Source: Nitrosomonas sp.
GTDB taxonomy: Bacteria > Pseudomonadota > Gammaproteobacteria > Burkholderiales > Nitrosomonadaceae
Assembly (NCBI GenBank): GCA_024281995.1
Contig: JAMWZW010000014.1
Span: forward strand, 1 to 52,454
Direction of reading: 5' to 3'
DNA length: 52,454 nucleotides
Of this stretch, positions 1 to 9,829 are shown piece after piece. Under the pieces are notes generated by a model. That model was not told the origin of the DNA. It saw nothing but the letters and a program-made list of their open reading frames with translations, and ran no database searches. A program made the position numbers and the translations under genes. Position 1 is the first letter of the stretch. Each line of letters starts with the position of its first letter.

Positions 1-70
1 GTCGTGGCAGATTCGAACTGCCGACCAACGGATTAAAAGTCCGCTGCTCTACCGGCTGAGCTAACGACCC
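1..70 (-). tRNA. tRNA-Lys (UUU), 3' end cut by window edge
   Basis: Read on the minus strand, the first 70 bases fold as a tRNA: acceptor strand GGGTCGT, D-arm with GCTCAG, anticodon loop CTTTTAA with anticodon TTT, and a T-arm with GTTCGAATC. The last acceptor bases and the discriminator lie outside the window, so the gene is partial only because of the cut. The sequence closely matches bacterial tRNA-Lys. Confidence 0.96.
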
Positions 71-531
71 AAAGCGCCGCATTATACCTCAATAAATTAC
101 CGATATAAATATATATGGCTTTATAAAATGACATATTAAGAATTACAAAGAAAATGAGGATAAAGTCCCGCTTTCCAGAAGTAAGTAATCGCACCGCAAG
201 TGGCGATATATATAACACGAAGAGACTTAAGAAAAAATTAAGCGAGGTTGAATATTTTGTACTAATATCACAGCAAAATCAGTAACTGTGGTTAAGATTA
301 AACCTAATCATACAACTCCGTGTCACCACAAAATATAATTATTTATTTGTAAAAATAACTTATTGACTTTCAAAATAGTAAGAATTTTTTTGCTCCCTTG
401 ATATTAACCATACGCTAATAAAAACGTTAATTCATGTAGTTAAATAAAGAATAATACTTAGAGTCACCTAATATAATCTAGACCCATTAACCTTAAACAC
501 GCTAAAATCATAACTTTTTGGGTTTCTGCTC
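71..531. other. AT-rich intergenic region between tRNA-Lys and ribF
   Basis: Apart from the tRNA-Lys promoter at its left end, no gene is visible. A perfect TATAAT at 472-477 on the plus strand could be the -10 of ribF, but no good -35 stands at the right distance. No FMN-riboswitch core is present, and no Shine-Dalgarno precedes the ribF ATG. Confidence 0.5.
81..109 (-). promoter_or_regulatory. Promoter of tRNA-Lys with GC-rich discriminator
   Basis: On the minus strand a perfect TATAAT lies at 86-81, with TTTATA 17 bases further upstream (109-104). Between the -10 and the tRNA is a GC-rich stretch (GCGGCGC at 80-74), the kind of discriminator found at stringently controlled stable-RNA promoters. 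The -10 ends 10 bases before the tRNA. Stringent control is inferred. Confidence 0.6.
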
Positions 532-1503
532 ATGCACACATGGCGACGCAGATTGAAGCGCGATAAAGCGCCTATTGCACTAACTATAGGCAATTTTGAT
601 GGCATCCATTTAGGTCATCAAGCAATGCTTGTCCGCATTAAGGATATTGCCCAACAATTTGATATGCATGCTTGTGTAATGACTTTTGAACCGCATCCCC
701 GTGAATTTTTTTCACCAGATCAAGCACCGGTTCGGTTGAGTAGCTTAAGAGAAAAAATGAAATATTTAATCAAAACCGGGATTGATTGTATTCACATTTG
801 TCATTTTAATTATGATTTTGCCAAAATCAGTCCGGAACATTTTATAACGCGAATTCTAAACCAAGAATTATCAGTTCGCTGGATTCTGGTGGGTGACGAC
901 TTTCGCTTTGGCGCACGGCGTGCCGGCGACCTCAGCCTGTTACAAAGCTTATCAACAGCAAACAATTTCACCATAGAAGTGATGCCCAGTATCATGGTTG
1001 ACGGTCAACGTGTTTCTAGTACTGCTGTGCGGCAAGCACTTGCTTGTGGTGACCTTAGCCAAGCAGAGAAGCTATTGGGTAGGCCATACAGCATTAGTGG
1101 CCGTGTCGTCGATGGTGACAAATTAGGCAAACAATTGGGGTATCCCACAGCAAATATTCAATTGAAACATAATTGCCCGCCCCTCTCAGGAATTTTTGCC
1201 GTACGGGTGTATGGCGCCACCGATTCTTCATCAGCAACTTCGTTACCGGGAGTGGCCAGTCTTGGCGTACGGCCGACAACCCATCAAAACGGAAAACCGG
1301 TTCTAGAGGTGCATCTGTTTGACTTTAACAATGAAATTTATGGACGGCATTTACAAGTAGACTTTATGCATAAACTTCGTAACGAAGTAAAGTTTGCTGA
1401 TATCAACACGCTTATTCGGCAAATCGAAAAAGATATCGCTCAGGCGAAAGATTTTTTTGCGACAGCTCCAATTCATTCAAATAGCTTATGCAGTGCTATT
1501 TAA
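532..1503 (+). CDS. ribF: Bifunctional riboflavin kinase / FAD synthetase
   Basis: Makes FMN from riboflavin and ATP, then FAD from FMN and ATP, in the cytoplasm. The N-terminal nucleotidyltransferase half carries the TIGNFDGIHLGHQ motif near residue 20. The C-terminal flavokinase half carries GYPTANI near residue 205, followed by GIFAV and SLGVRPT. At 323 residues it is close to the usual 305-320. The ATG at 532 is the only reasonable start, because an in-frame stop lies just upstream at 511. The protein begins slightly closer to the first motif than most homologues. It is followed at 24 bases by ileS and then lspA, a gene order widely conserved in beta- and gammaproteobacteria, so the three are probably one operon. 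No FMN riboswitch was seen in front of it. Confidence 0.96.
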   Translation: MHTWRRRLKRDKAPIALTIGNFDGIHLGHQAMLVRIKDIAQQFDMHACVMTFEPHPREFFSPDQAPVRLSSLREKMKYLIKTGIDCIHICHFNYDFAKISPEHFITRILNQELSVRWILVGDDFRFGARRAGDLSLLQSLSTANNFTIEVMPSIMVDGQRVSSTAVRQALACGDLSQAEKLLGRPYSISGRVVDGDKLGKQLGYPTANIQLKHNCPPLSGIFAVRVYGATDSSSATSLPGVASLGVRPTTHQNGKPVLEVHLFDFNNEIYGRHLQVDFMHKLRNEVKFADINTLIRQIEKDIAQAKDFFATAPIHSNSLCSAI

Positions 1504-1526
1504 CCTAATAATTGTATTTTGTATTC

Positions 1527-4340
1527 ATGACTGATTATAAAAAAACCCTCAATCTACTCGACACACCGTTCCCGATGCGCGGCAATTTGGCAAGCCGTGA
1601 ACCCGGCATGTTAAAAGCATGGCAGGAAAAGAATCTGTATCAAAAAATCCGCTCGGTCAGCAAGGGGCGTCCTAAGTTCATTTTGCATGATGGTCCGCCT
1701 TATGCGAACGGCGATATCCATATCGGTCATGCCGTCAACAAAATCCTTAAAGACATCATTATCAAAAGCAAAACACTCGCAGGATTCGATGCACCTTATA
1801 TACCCGGATGGGATTGCCACGGTTTACCCATTGAGCATCAAATTGAGAAAAAGCACGGCAAAAACCTGCCGGCTGACAAAGTACGGGAACTTTGCCGGGC
1901 ATTTGCCAAAGAACAAGTGGAACGCCAAAAAGCTGATTTCATTCGCCTGGGCGTGCTTGGAGACTGGGATAATCCCTATCTCACGATGGATTTCAAAACA
2001 GAAGCCGGCATTATCCGCGCCCTCGGAAAAATTTATCAAAATGGTTTTCTATATCAGGGTCAGAAACCGGTCAATTGGTGTATTGACTGCGGCTCAGCAC
2101 TTGCTGAAGCAGAGGTGGAATACGAAGAAAAGACCTCACCCGCAATCGATGTCGGATTTGCAGTTGCATCATGCAATTCCAGCACAAATACGAAATTGCT
2201 CAGCGATGCGTTTGGTGTTGCAATTCCTGCGAACACCCCTGTTTATGCCATAATCTGGACTACTACCCCGTGGACACTACCCGCCAACCAAGCCATCAGC
2301 GTTCACCCTGATTTCGACTATGTGCTTGAACAAACAACACGTGGTTTACTTATTCTCGCTCGTGAACTGAAGCAGGATTGCTTGCAGCGTTACGATTTAA
2401 CAGGAGAAACCCTTGCTATTTGTAAAGGCCAGGCGCTTGAGCACTTGCCTTTACAGCATCCATTTGAATCGCGCACAGTGAAAATCATTTGTGGCAAACA
2501 TGTCACATTGGAAGCCGGGACCGGTCTGGTTCATACGGCACCGGCACACGGCCTGGACGATTATTTTGCCGGCCAGAAATATAACCTCCCCAGTGAAAGT
2601 CCTGTTGATGGCGATGGTAAGTTTACTAACAACACCCCCTTAGTAGCCGGTCTTTCTGTATGGAAAGCCAATGATGTTGTCATCGACACACTGAGAACAA
2701 GCGGCCATTTATTTTGTTTGAAAAAAATCGATCACAGTTATCCGCATTGCTGGCGTCATAAGACTCCCATCATTTTTCGCGCGACACCGCAATGGTTCAT
2801 CGGCATGGATCTGCGCAACACAGCGACGGCGGCCGCACAAACAAAAACTTTGCGCGAACTGGCGATGCAGGCGGTCGAATCGACGTCGTTTTACCCAGCA
2901 TGGGGCCAGGCTCGCCTGGATGCGATGATCAGAAACCGGCCTGACTGGTGCGTGTCGCGTCAGCGTAACTGGGGGGTGCCCATGACATTTTTCGTGCATA
3001 ACGATACCCATGAACTCCACCCTCATTCACTTGACTTGCTCGAGCAAGTCGCACAAAGAGTCGAACAACAAGGAATTGAAGCCTGGTTTGCACTTGATGC
3101 CACTGAATTGCTTGGCGCAGATGCCCAGAACTATAAGAAACTGACCGATACACTGGATGTCTGGTTCGATTCCGGCACCACGCACGACACGGTCGTTAAA
3201 ACCAATGAGCAACTTAAATTTCCGGTTGACCTTTATTTGGAAGGCTCCGATCAGCATCGTGGCTGGTTTCAATCTTCCCTGCTGACAAGCTGTGCGATTG
3301 ATGACCGTGCCCCTTATGATGCGTTGCTTACACATGGCTTTGTCGTTGATGGCAGCGGCCACAAGATGAGCAAATCCAAGGGAAATGTCATTGCACCGCA
3401 AAAAGTGATGGATACTTCAGGAGCTGATATTCTAAGATTATGGGTAGCATCAACTGATTATTCGGGTGAATTATCCATCTCCGAAGAAATTCTGAAGCGT
3501 GTTGTCGAAAGTTACCGGAGAATCCGCAATACATTACGTTTTTTACTCGCCAATCTGATGGATTTCAATTCGCAAGTAGACTCGATTGCGATTGCCGATT
3601 GCCTGGAAATCGACCGCTATATGTTGGTGCTGACCGAGGACCTTCAGAGAGATCTAACCGAATGCTATCAACGTTATGAATTCCACCAAGTTGTACACAA
3701 ATTGCATAATTTTTGCTCTGAAGATTTGGGTGGATTCTATTTGGATATTCTCAAAGATCGTCTCTATACTTCAGCCACTCAAGGTTTGCCGCGCCGCTCC
3801 GCACAAACCGTGTTGCACCATATCACGCACAGCTTGGTTCGCCTGTTTGCTCCGATTCTGAGCTTCACATCGGAAGAAGTGTGGCAATATATGACCGGCG
3901 ACAACCATGACAGTGTACTGTTACATACCTGGCACACTTTCCCAACTTTATCGGATACTGAATTGCTACAACGCGAGTGGGTAAAAATACGCACGCTGCG
4001 CTCACAAGTATTGAAAAAGCTTGAGGATTCACGTATTCAAGGGGGAATCGGCTCTTCATTGGCTGCCACCGTCGAAATTCGTGCCAATACCGAAGATTTC
4101 ACATTGTTAAATAGACTGGGTGATGATTTGCGTTTTGTATTGATAGTTTCTGAGGTCAATTTATTGCAAGCCGTTGATTCACAACTCACAGACATTGTTG
4201 TAACACCCAATCCGCACCAGAAATGTGAACGCTGCTGGCATTATCGCCAAGATGTCGCAAACCATGTTGAACATCCAACTTTATGCGCCCGCTGTGTCAG
4301 CAATCTATATGGTAACGGTGAGGCGCGGTATTTTGCCTAA
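1527..4340 (+). CDS. ileS: Isoleucyl-tRNA synthetase
   Basis: Class I synthetase that charges tRNA-Ile with isoleucine in the cytoplasm and edits mischarged valine. The HIGH signature is HIGH at residues 65-68 and the KMSKS loop is intact at 613-617. The editing insert contains the expected [10 protein letters not shown] segment. A C-terminal zinc-binding region has two Cys pairs (CERC and CARC). Length is 937 residues, normal for the bacterial zinc-bearing type. The frame stays open upstream to a TTG at 1512, but the ATG at 1527 gives the usual [10 protein letters not shown] start and is preferred. It lies between ribF and lspA, 23 bases from lspA, as in many proteobacteria. Confidence 0.97.
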   Translation: MTDYKKTLNLLDTPFPMRGNLASREPGMLKAWQEKNLYQKIRSVSKGRPKFILHDGPPYANGDIHIGHAVNKILKDIIIKSKTLAGFDAPYIPGWDCHGLPIEHQIEKKHGKNLPADKVRELCRAFAKEQVERQKADFIRLGVLGDWDNPYLTMDFKTEAGIIRALGKIYQNGFLYQGQKPVNWCIDCGSALAEAEVEYEEKTSPAIDVGFAVASCNSSTNTKLLSDAFGVAIPANTPVYAIIWTTTPWTLPANQAISVHPDFDYVLEQTTRGLLILARELKQDCLQRYDLTGETLAICKGQALEHLPLQHPFESRTVKIICGKHVTLEAGTGLVHTAPAHGLDDYFAGQKYNLPSESPVDGDGKFTNNTPLVAGLSVWKANDVVIDTLRTSGHLFCLKKIDHSYPHCWRHKTPIIFRATPQWFIGMDLRNTATAAAQTKTLRELAMQAVESTSFYPAWGQARLDAMIRNRPDWCVSRQRNWGVPMTFFVHNDTHELHPHSLDLLEQVAQRVEQQGIEAWFALDATELLGADAQNYKKLTDTLDVWFDSGTTHDTVVKTNEQLKFPVDLYLEGSDQHRGWFQSSLLTSCAIDDRAPYDALLTHGFVVDGSGHKMSKSKGNVIAPQKVMDTSGADILRLWVASTDYSGELSISEEILKRVVESYRRIRNTLRFLLANLMDFNSQVDSIAIADCLEIDRYMLVLTEDLQRDLTECYQRYEFHQVVHKLHNFCSEDLGGFYLDILKDRLYTSATQGLPRRSAQTVLHHITHSLVRLFAPILSFTSEEVWQYMTGDNHDSVLLHTWHTFPTLSDTELLQREWVKIRTLRSQVLKKLEDSRIQGGIGSSLAATVEIRANTEDFTLLNRLGDDLRFVLIVSEVNLLQAVDSQLTDIVVTPNPHQKCERCWHYRQDVANHVEHPTLCARCVSNLYGNGEARYFA

Positions 4341-4363
4341 TTTTATCGAGTAAAAAATTTATT

Positions 4364-4855
4364 ATGAAATTATTCACCAGCTTGTGTATCGCTTTGATTG
4401 TTCTGATATTCGATCTTGCCAGCAAATACTGGATAGAATCGATATTGGAATTTGGTGAAAGTATCCCATTAACGAGCTTTTTTAATTTGGTATTGACTTA
4501 CAATCCTGGTGCAGCATTTAGCTTTCTCAGCGACCAAACCGGTTGGCAACGCTGGTTTCTCAGCGGAATTGCCGGCAGCGCCGCCGTGCTGATTATTTAT
4601 TTACTCAACAAATATAAACAGGAAAAATTGTTCTGCCTATCACTAAGCTTGATTCTGGGTGGCGCGTTAGGCAATTTGTACGATCGCATTACACTAGGTC
4701 ATGTCGTCGATTTTCTGGATTTTTATATCGGTGCTTATCATTGGCCAGCATTCAATATTGCGGATTCAGCCATTTTTATCGGCGCCGCCTTGATGATTTA
4801 TGACAGCTTCCGCAATAAAGAAAATCAGCAACAATCTGAGAAAAAAATTCAATGA
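4364..4855 (+). CDS. lspA: Prolipoprotein signal peptidase (signal peptidase II)
   Basis: Inner-membrane aspartyl protease that cleaves the signal peptide from diacylglyceryl-modified prolipoproteins. At 163 residues it has the usual size and four hydrophobic segments. Conserved family motifs are visible in order: NPGAAFSF, GGALGNLYDR, VVDFLDFY and FNIADSAI; the last two carry the catalytic aspartates. It is the last gene of the ribF-ileS-lspA set. Two probable substrates with lipoboxes are encoded in the window, at 4888-5070 and 35731-36306. Confidence 0.96.
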   Translation: MKLFTSLCIALIVLIFDLASKYWIESILEFGESIPLTSFFNLVLTYNPGAAFSFLSDQTGWQRWFLSGIAGSAAVLIIYLLNKYKQEKLFCLSLSLILGGALGNLYDRITLGHVVDFLDFYIGAYHWPAFNIADSAIFIGAALMIYDSFRNKENQQQSEKKIQ

Positions 4856-4887
4856 TCTAGTATGCCTGCATTAAATTGCAGAGCTTC

Positions 4888-5070
4888 TTATTTTATTGGT
4901 TTCTTTTTATCTTCTTCTTTAGTAACCGGATTTTGTAGTGTATAGCCTTCTTTTTTCATTTGGTATCCGCCATAAGCACCAGCCCCGGCGGCAGCCATTG
5001 TCCAGCACCCAGTCAGCATCGGCAACACCATCAATAGACTCAGTACACTCAGTGTATATTTCATTTTCAT
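4888..5070 (-). CDS. Small lipoprotein of unknown function
   Basis: A 60-residue protein with a basic N-terminus, a hydrophobic stretch and the lipobox LTGC, followed by a Gly/Ala-rich segment and a Lys/Glu-rich tail. It should be exported, lipidated and processed by LspA. The open frame extends upstream to 5157, but a GGAGG ribosome site ends 8 bases before the ATG at 5070, which fixes the start there; another ATG two codons later is possible. It is convergent with lspA. I do not recognise a family; the short Gly/Ala segment resembles glycine-zipper lipoproteins only loosely. Confidence 0.75.
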   Translation of the reverse strand: MKMKYTLSVLSLLMVLPMLTGCWTMAAAGAGAYGGYQMKKEGYTLQNPVTKEEDKKKPIK

Positions 5071-5490
5071 TTGAACAGCCTCCATTGTAATTAATATTAA
5101 TGCATTCCAATTCTTTAATAATTTTGTGATGAAAAATTTTACCAATAGTTCACACATTACGTGAAATAGCGGCGACTATTCAGAGATTTCCTAACAGATT
5201 TACTCTATCACTATCATAACTATTAACTTTCCGATGAAAGAAAATAGGCATTCTTTACCACTTATATTATGCATTAATTTCGCGCTTTGGGATGCTAATG
5301 TGCTACCTGCTTAATCGCCTTTTTAAGTAAATGCCTTCAAGCAGCACACTATGGGGCGCATTGGTATCGATCAAAAAATTAAATCTACCGTCATGTTCAA
5401 AGGAATTTGCTCAGATTTTGAAGTGTTTTTAGATTGTGTCCAGGAAGTTTAGCCAGATTCAAAATATTCACTCACTGGAGGTTTTCTTAC
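5071..5490. other. Intergenic region between divergent genes
   Basis: Contains the ribosome site of the small lipoprotein on the minus strand at its left end and a GGAGG ribosome site for the exported protein at its right end. An imperfect stem (TGTGCT...GCTT pairing with AAGC-AGCACA, around 5299-5352) is the only structure noticed. No gene is supported here. Confidence 0.4.
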
Positions 5491-6366
5491 ATGAAACAAC
5501 GCATACAATATTTAATTTTGTCCGCTTGCACATTCATTTTGTTTGGGCATTCTCACTTCGCTCTGGCGGATACTACCAATGATGCAGAAACATTATTCAA
5601 CTGGGCGGAAACGAATTTTCCGCAATATTTTCCAACTCACCAGGGAACACAGAGCGTTGAACCTTGGTTATACCGATTTTATCCCGACAAACAAATTTAT
5701 TTAGGTGTCAATAAAACCGATAACGCTGTTTATGTTTTGGGAGGCAATTTTGGTAACGATCCTAAAAAAATCGACTCTCTCACTCATTTGATTAGCCAAA
5801 TCAACAACTCTGGAGGCAATAGCAGTATCGCAGCCTGTGACACTTCAAAAATACCTGCCGGAATTTCTTATAGCCAAAGTGGCAACGTCGTGACGGTTTC
5901 AACCAATGGTGAGTGCGTCCCTGCCCCTGACCTTACCAATACCAATCTATGTCAGACACCAAAACAAACTGTTGTAACCGGTATTTCCACACTTGGCACC
6001 AATACTATTACTTCGTCAGCGATAACCGGGTTGGCCATCAACATTCCAGGATTACCCGATCCAATTAAAGGAATTGTCGATGCTGCAGCCAATGTTAAGC
6101 ATTGCACGAAAAATGCACCCGCTGAAACAACTAATCTGGTAATCAACTCTGATCTTTGTTTTGACATCACATCGGCTATCTCATCATTAATAGCAGGTTT
6201 TCCTGGCGTGGAAATGACGCCACCGGTGAAATATCTCACAAAAGGAACGTACACAAGCCAAATCGTTGCCGATTGCTTTGCAACAGATGCAACAACGGTA
6301 AGTGACGCTGTAACCGGTGAAATTTGGATAAAACAGAATGGCAGCTTTGTGAAAATTGGCGGTTGA
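5491..6366 (+). CDS. Exported protein of unknown function
   Basis: A 291-residue protein starting at the ATG that follows a GGAGG site; the open frame reaches further up to 5434 but without a ribosome site. A signal peptide ends near ALA-D (about residue 27). The first mature segment (ETLFNWAE, QYFPTHQ, YRFYP, YVLGG) resembles a short module I recall as common in secreted betaproteobacterial proteins, with no assigned function. The rest contains six or more Cys residues spaced through Ser/Thr-rich sequence (CDTSK, GECVP, LCQTP, KHCTK, DLCFD, DCFAT), suggesting periplasmic or extracellular disulfides. No catalytic motif was recognised. It stands alone, with no close operon partner. Confidence 0.8.
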   Translation: MKQRIQYLILSACTFILFGHSHFALADTTNDAETLFNWAETNFPQYFPTHQGTQSVEPWLYRFYPDKQIYLGVNKTDNAVYVLGGNFGNDPKKIDSLTHLISQINNSGGNSSIAACDTSKIPAGISYSQSGNVVTVSTNGECVPAPDLTNTNLCQTPKQTVVTGISTLGTNTITSSAITGLAINIPGLPDPIKGIVDAAANVKHCTKNAPAETTNLVINSDLCFDITSAISSLIAGFPGVEMTPPVKYLTKGTYTSQIVADCFATDATTVSDAVTGEIWIKQNGSFVKIGG

Positions 6367-6503
6367 TACTCAATGGAATCGTGTCTGTTGTTAGAGAAAA
6401 ACAGAAATTTATTGTTCAACAACCAAGCGAATTGCGATAATATAATTTTAGGCGGGAACTAATCCATGTAATTCAGTACCCAGCAGAAATAGGAGAAACT
6501 CAT

Positions 6504-6884
6504 ATGACTAGCAATCCAGTCGGATGGTTTGAAATCTATGTGCAAAATATGAATCGAGCTAAAGATTTTTACGAAGGCGTTTTCCAGGTAAGCTTGGAGC
6601 GTTTAGACAGCCCTAAAGAAATGGATATTGAATTATGGAGTTTCCCGATGATGAAAGATCAAAGGGGAGCATGTGGTGCTCTTGTTAAAATGGAAAATGG
6701 TCCGTCGGGCGGAAACTGCGTACTGGTATATTTTATGTGCGCCGATTGCGCTGTTGAAGCTGTGCGCGCAGTTTCATGTGGCGGGCACGTCGTGCGTGAA
6801 AAAATGGCTATAGGACAATACGGTTTTATTGCACTAATCCGGGATACGGAAGGTAATATGATCGGCTTACACTCCATGCAATAG
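6504..6884 (+). CDS. VOC-superfamily (glyoxalase/bleomycin-resistance fold) protein
   Basis: A 126-residue protein with the WFEIYVQNMNRAKDFYEGVF start and the RDTEGNMIGLHS ending typical of the vicinal oxygen chelate fold. One such chain gives one beta-alpha-beta pair set and usually dimerises. The GNMIGLH segment contributes the usual metal-binding or pseudo-metal-binding edge. A GGAGA ribosome site precedes the ATG. Members of this branch are mostly annotated as glyoxalase-like proteins without known substrate, so the reaction cannot be given. It is convergent with olsF. Confidence 0.88.
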   Translation: MTSNPVGWFEIYVQNMNRAKDFYEGVFQVSLERLDSPKEMDIELWSFPMMKDQRGACGALVKMENGPSGGNCVLVYFMCADCAVEAVRAVSCGGHVVREKMAIGQYGFIALIRDTEGNMIGLHSMQ

Positions 6885-6942
6885 CGCTGAAAACTGTCAA
6901 AAAGCAAATTTCAAGTGTTAACGCTTAGTTAATAGGCCCTGT

Positions 6943-8700
6943 TCAGGCAGAATTCAATTTCTGCATCATCTCTGCATGACTTTCAATATAGCGCTGATAC
7001 TTCTTTTCCTTAATGGTATTGATATGTACCAAAATCAAAGCATCTACGCAGTTTGAGAATTTTGGATCGATATTGAAACCCAAAAATTCACATCCGCCCG
7101 GCTGGCATAATTCCACATATTGTTTATATAAAATGGGTACTTTAACGCCAAAATTATCCATCTTCTCTTTTAAAGCAGTATAGGCTTGTTTGTATTCCGC
7201 TTCTGTAGCGACTTTCTCAATACACGCAAATTCATGCATTTTCCCAAAATCGAATGGCAATCTTGCAGTCGCAAGTTTGCGGCTACTACCGAAAAGCTTT
7301 GTATAAAAACTGGCAATCGTTTTTTGTGCAGGTGCCGGCCAAGAGGTACTTAATGAAACCGGTCCAATCATGTAGCGTATTTCAGGATGTTGATGCAGAT
7401 AAGCGCCAATTCCGTACCAAAGATAATCCAAGCTGCGTTTCCCCTGATACCTGGGCTGAATAAAACTGCGTCCCAATTCAATCGCATGCTGCAGATACGG
7501 TATGAATGCTTGATTAAATTCAAACAAGCTATGGGTATATAACCCTGCTTCGCCATACACACTTAGAATATTTCCTGCCTCTCCAATACGATAAGAACCA
7601 ATAATTTCAAGCTCGTCTTCGTCCCACAAAATTAAGTGACGGTAGTAACGGTCATAATCATCGATATCCAAGGCATTTCCAGTACCTTCTTGTGCCTGCC
7701 GGAATGACAATTCACGTAATCGCCCTATCTCACGCATCACACTGGAATTTGGCATATAATCAAATAAATAGATATGCTTACCATCATGTGTTTTACCAAT
7801 CAATGAGGAATCTTGCAGTTCCTTGCGTATGAGTTTAGTGCGAACGGGATAAATAATGTTTTCGATTGACTTGAACAGTTCTTTTTTCTTTTTCTTACTC
7901 AATAGATAAACCTGTTTTCGCATCAGCTTTGCAATAACCTTTTTGGATAGATCCATGGCAACAATGGATTCCCATGGAATCGGCTTACCTATTCGGAATA
8001 CAATTTCACTGCCTTTTTTGTTAAACATCTCATTGACCAGCATTATCGTGCCCAATGGCTTGTAGATACTGGAAAGACCATAAAATAACGAGGAATTTTT
8101 ACCGCCAATATAAACTGGAACAATTGGCGCTTTGGTTTTCTTGGCCAGTGATAAAAAACCGGTTTTCCATTTTCCGTCACGTACCCCTAGCGGAGAAATG
8201 CGTGAAACTTCGCCGGTCGGAAACAAAATAACAGCTTGTTCCGCTTCCAAGGCTTCGACAATTTGGTTGATATTATTGCGATGACTGGCTGATTTGGATA
8301 AGTTATCCACGGAAAGAAATAAGCTTTGCAATGGATCGATACAGTTCAGCAATGTGGTAGCAACAATCTTGACGTCAGTCCTGATCTCCGACACCAGTTT
8401 AAGCAGTGCCAGACCATCCAAAGAACCAAGTGGATGATTGGCCACAATTAACACACGGCGCTGATCAGGTATACGTGTTCGATCTTTGTTGGAAACCTGG
8501 AATGCAAAGTTAAAATGCTCCAGTACAGCGTCGTTGAATTCCAATCCTTCCAGATAGCGGTGCTTTTCAATAAACCGATTGATCTCATCCTGGTGCAACA
8601 ACTTCTTTAATAGCGAGGACGCGGCTTTCATCAACGGCTTTTCGCCGGTTTCTTGCGCATGTTGAAAATAATCATGCAACAACACATCGACATCAAGCAT
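6943..8700 (-). CDS. olsF: OlsF-type bifunctional ornithine-lipid synthase
   Basis: A 585-residue fusion of two acyltransferases. The N-terminal part is a lysophospholipid-acyltransferase-like domain with ANHPLGSLDG (residues 87-96, His89 and Asp95) and FPTGEVSR (160-167). The C-terminal part (about 300-560) is a GNAT-like domain of the OlsB/hemolysin type with RELSFRQAQEGTG. This domain order is that of OlsF, in which one half N-acylates ornithine with a 3-hydroxyacyl group and the other O-acylates the product, giving phosphorus-free ornithine lipids in the membrane. A GAGGAG ribosome site lies 7 bases before the ATG. A PHO-box-like site stands about 54 bases upstream, suggesting induction at low phosphate. 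It could instead be a generic hemolysin-type acyltransferase; the two-domain build argues for OlsF. Confidence 0.8.
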   Translation of the reverse strand: MLDVDVLLHDYFQHAQETGEKPLMKAASSLLKKLLHQDEINRFIEKHRYLEGLEFNDAVLEHFNFAFQVSNKDRTRIPDQRRVLIVANHPLGSLDGLALLKLVSEIRTDVKIVATTLLNCIDPLQSLFLSVDNLSKSASHRNNINQIVEALEAEQAVILFPTGEVSRISPLGVRDGKWKTGFLSLAKKTKAPIVPVYIGGKNSSLFYGLSSIYKPLGTIMLVNEMFNKKGSEIVFRIGKPIPWESIVAMDLSKKVIAKLMRKQVYLLSKKKKKELFKSIENIIYPVRTKLIRKELQDSSLIGKTHDGKHIYLFDYMPNSSVMREIGRLRELSFRQAQEGTGNALDIDDYDRYYRHLILWDEDELEIIGSYRIGEAGNILSVYGEAGLYTHSLFEFNQAFIPYLQHAIELGRSFIQPRYQGKRSLDYLWYGIGAYLHQHPEIRYMIGPVSLSTSWPAPAQKTIASFYTKLFGSSRKLATARLPFDFGKMHEFACIEKVATEAEYKQAYTALKEKMDNFGVKVPILYKQYVELCQPGGCEFLGFNIDPKFSNCVDALILVHINTIKEKKYQRYIESHAEMMQKLNSA

Positions 8701-8753
8701 ATCTTAGCTCCTCATTCCAAAAAATTTCTGATAAGTAAAGATATATGTTTTTT

Positions 8754-8771
8754 ATGACGGGAAAATGACGC
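8754..8771 (-). promoter_or_regulatory. PHO-box-like PhoB site upstream of olsF
   Basis: On the minus strand two heptamers, GCGTCAT (8771-8765) and CCGTCAT (8760-8754), are separated by 4 bases, the spacing of the PhoB binding repeat (consensus CTGTCAT). Exactly 10 bases downstream is TATCTT (8743-8738), a plausible -10. The layout, heptamer-4-heptamer-10-hexamer, matches the site before the glycosyltransferase at 19522. PhoB binding is inferred. Confidence 0.65.
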
Positions 8772-8854
8772 AAAAGAGATTGCCGGTAATAAGAAATAAA
8801 AAAGTAAACTGCGAATTGTTTTTCAACAATCTGAAACGTTCTGATAAACGTAAA

Positions 8855-9829
8855 TTATTCGCCGGGATATTGCATGCCAATCTTTTCTCTGATTTGATCC
8901 ATAATCTCCACAATGGCTAAAGATTCTGCGAGTGGCATGAGAGTGCTTTCAATTTTATTTTGACTAAGACATGAACCTACTTCAGCGGCTTCATACTGAT
9001 ATCCAATCCCACCCCAAGTAATTCGAGGCATTTTTCTGGATCGCCACAGTACCGCCAACCGTGCACGCCAAAACACTGGCAACCAAATTAATCCCTCAGT
9101 GCCAAGAATTAACGCTTGATTGGGAATACGTGTACGAATAGCGCTGGATAGCACAGCAAGCTGACCATTAGCATATTTTAAAGCGATGCCAGCTTGCTCA
9201 TCGACTCCGCTAGCACCCACATGTGCAAGCGCTTGGATAGCGACCGGTTTCAATCCAAACAAATGCGACGCCAGTGCGAGAGGATAAACCGCGACATCAA
9301 GAATTGATCCACCGGCCAATGCAGGATTGAGTAACCTTCCTTCAGGTTGCCATGCAGTTCTGAATCCGAAATCGGCCTTCAGCATACGCACTTCACCAAT
9401 CAATCCCTCATTGACCCACTGCATGGCGCGCTGATACACAGGATTGAACCTCGACCACATGGCTTCCATAAGAAAAAGATTTTTCTCACGAGCGTAAGCA
9501 ATCATTTGCCGAGCTTCTTTTGCATTGACGGCAAACGGTTTTTCGCATAGCACATGCTTACCGTTGGTAAGGCATAACAACGTATGTTCTTTATGAAAAT
9601 TGTGAGGAGTCGCTATATAAATCACGTCGATCTCCGGATCTTTTACCAATTCTTCATATGAGCTATATATCTGCGGAATGTGATGCTTCGCAGCAAAAAA
9701 TTCGGCGCGCGTATACGATCGAGAAGCAACAGCTAAAGCTTCTGCCCCTGGTACTTTTTTGAGATCGACGATAAACCGATCTGCAATTCGCCCAGTACCT
9801 AGAATACCCCATCGAACTAGTTTAACCAT
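8855..9829 (-). CDS. Gfo/Idh/MocA-family NAD(P)-dependent oxidoreductase
   Basis: A 324-residue protein with an N-terminal Rossmann domain (WGILGTGRIADRF near residue 7) and the CEKPFAVN motif near residue 95, whose Lys is catalytic in this family. The C-terminal alpha/beta domain carries GGSILDVAVYP. These enzymes oxidise or reduce hydroxyls of sugars, inositols or dihydrodiols with NAD(P). The closest family look is to the dihydrodiol-dehydrogenase/glucose-fructose-oxidoreductase branch, but the substrate cannot be told. It lies upstream of olsF on the same strand with a 154-base gap that holds the olsF promoter, so co-transcription is uncertain. No strong ribosome site precedes the ATG. 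Confidence 0.9.
   Translation of the reverse strand: MVKLVRWGILGTGRIADRFIVDLKKVPGAEALAVASRSYTRAEFFAAKHHIPQIYSSYEELVKDPEIDVIYIATPHNFHKEHTLLCLTNGKHVLCEKPFAVNAKEARQMIAYAREKNLFLMEAMWSRFNPVYQRAMQWVNEGLIGEVRMLKADFGFRTAWQPEGRLLNPALAGGSILDVAVYPLALASHLFGLKPVAIQALAHVGASGVDEQAGIALKYANGQLAVLSSAIRTRIPNQALILGTEGLIWLPVFWRARLAVLWRSRKMPRITWGGIGYQYEAAEVGSCLSQNKIESTLMPLAESLAIVEIMDQIREKIGMQYPGE

Noticed and set aside
33-218. Minus-strand open frame of 61 codons at the left edge
   Set aside because: It runs through the tRNA-Lys gene and its promoter and has no ribosome site.
71-531. FMN riboswitch upstream of ribF
   Set aside because: The conserved core segments of the element are absent from the region.
1512-1526. 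TTG start five codons upstream for ileS
   Set aside because: The ATG at 1527 gives the standard N-terminus.
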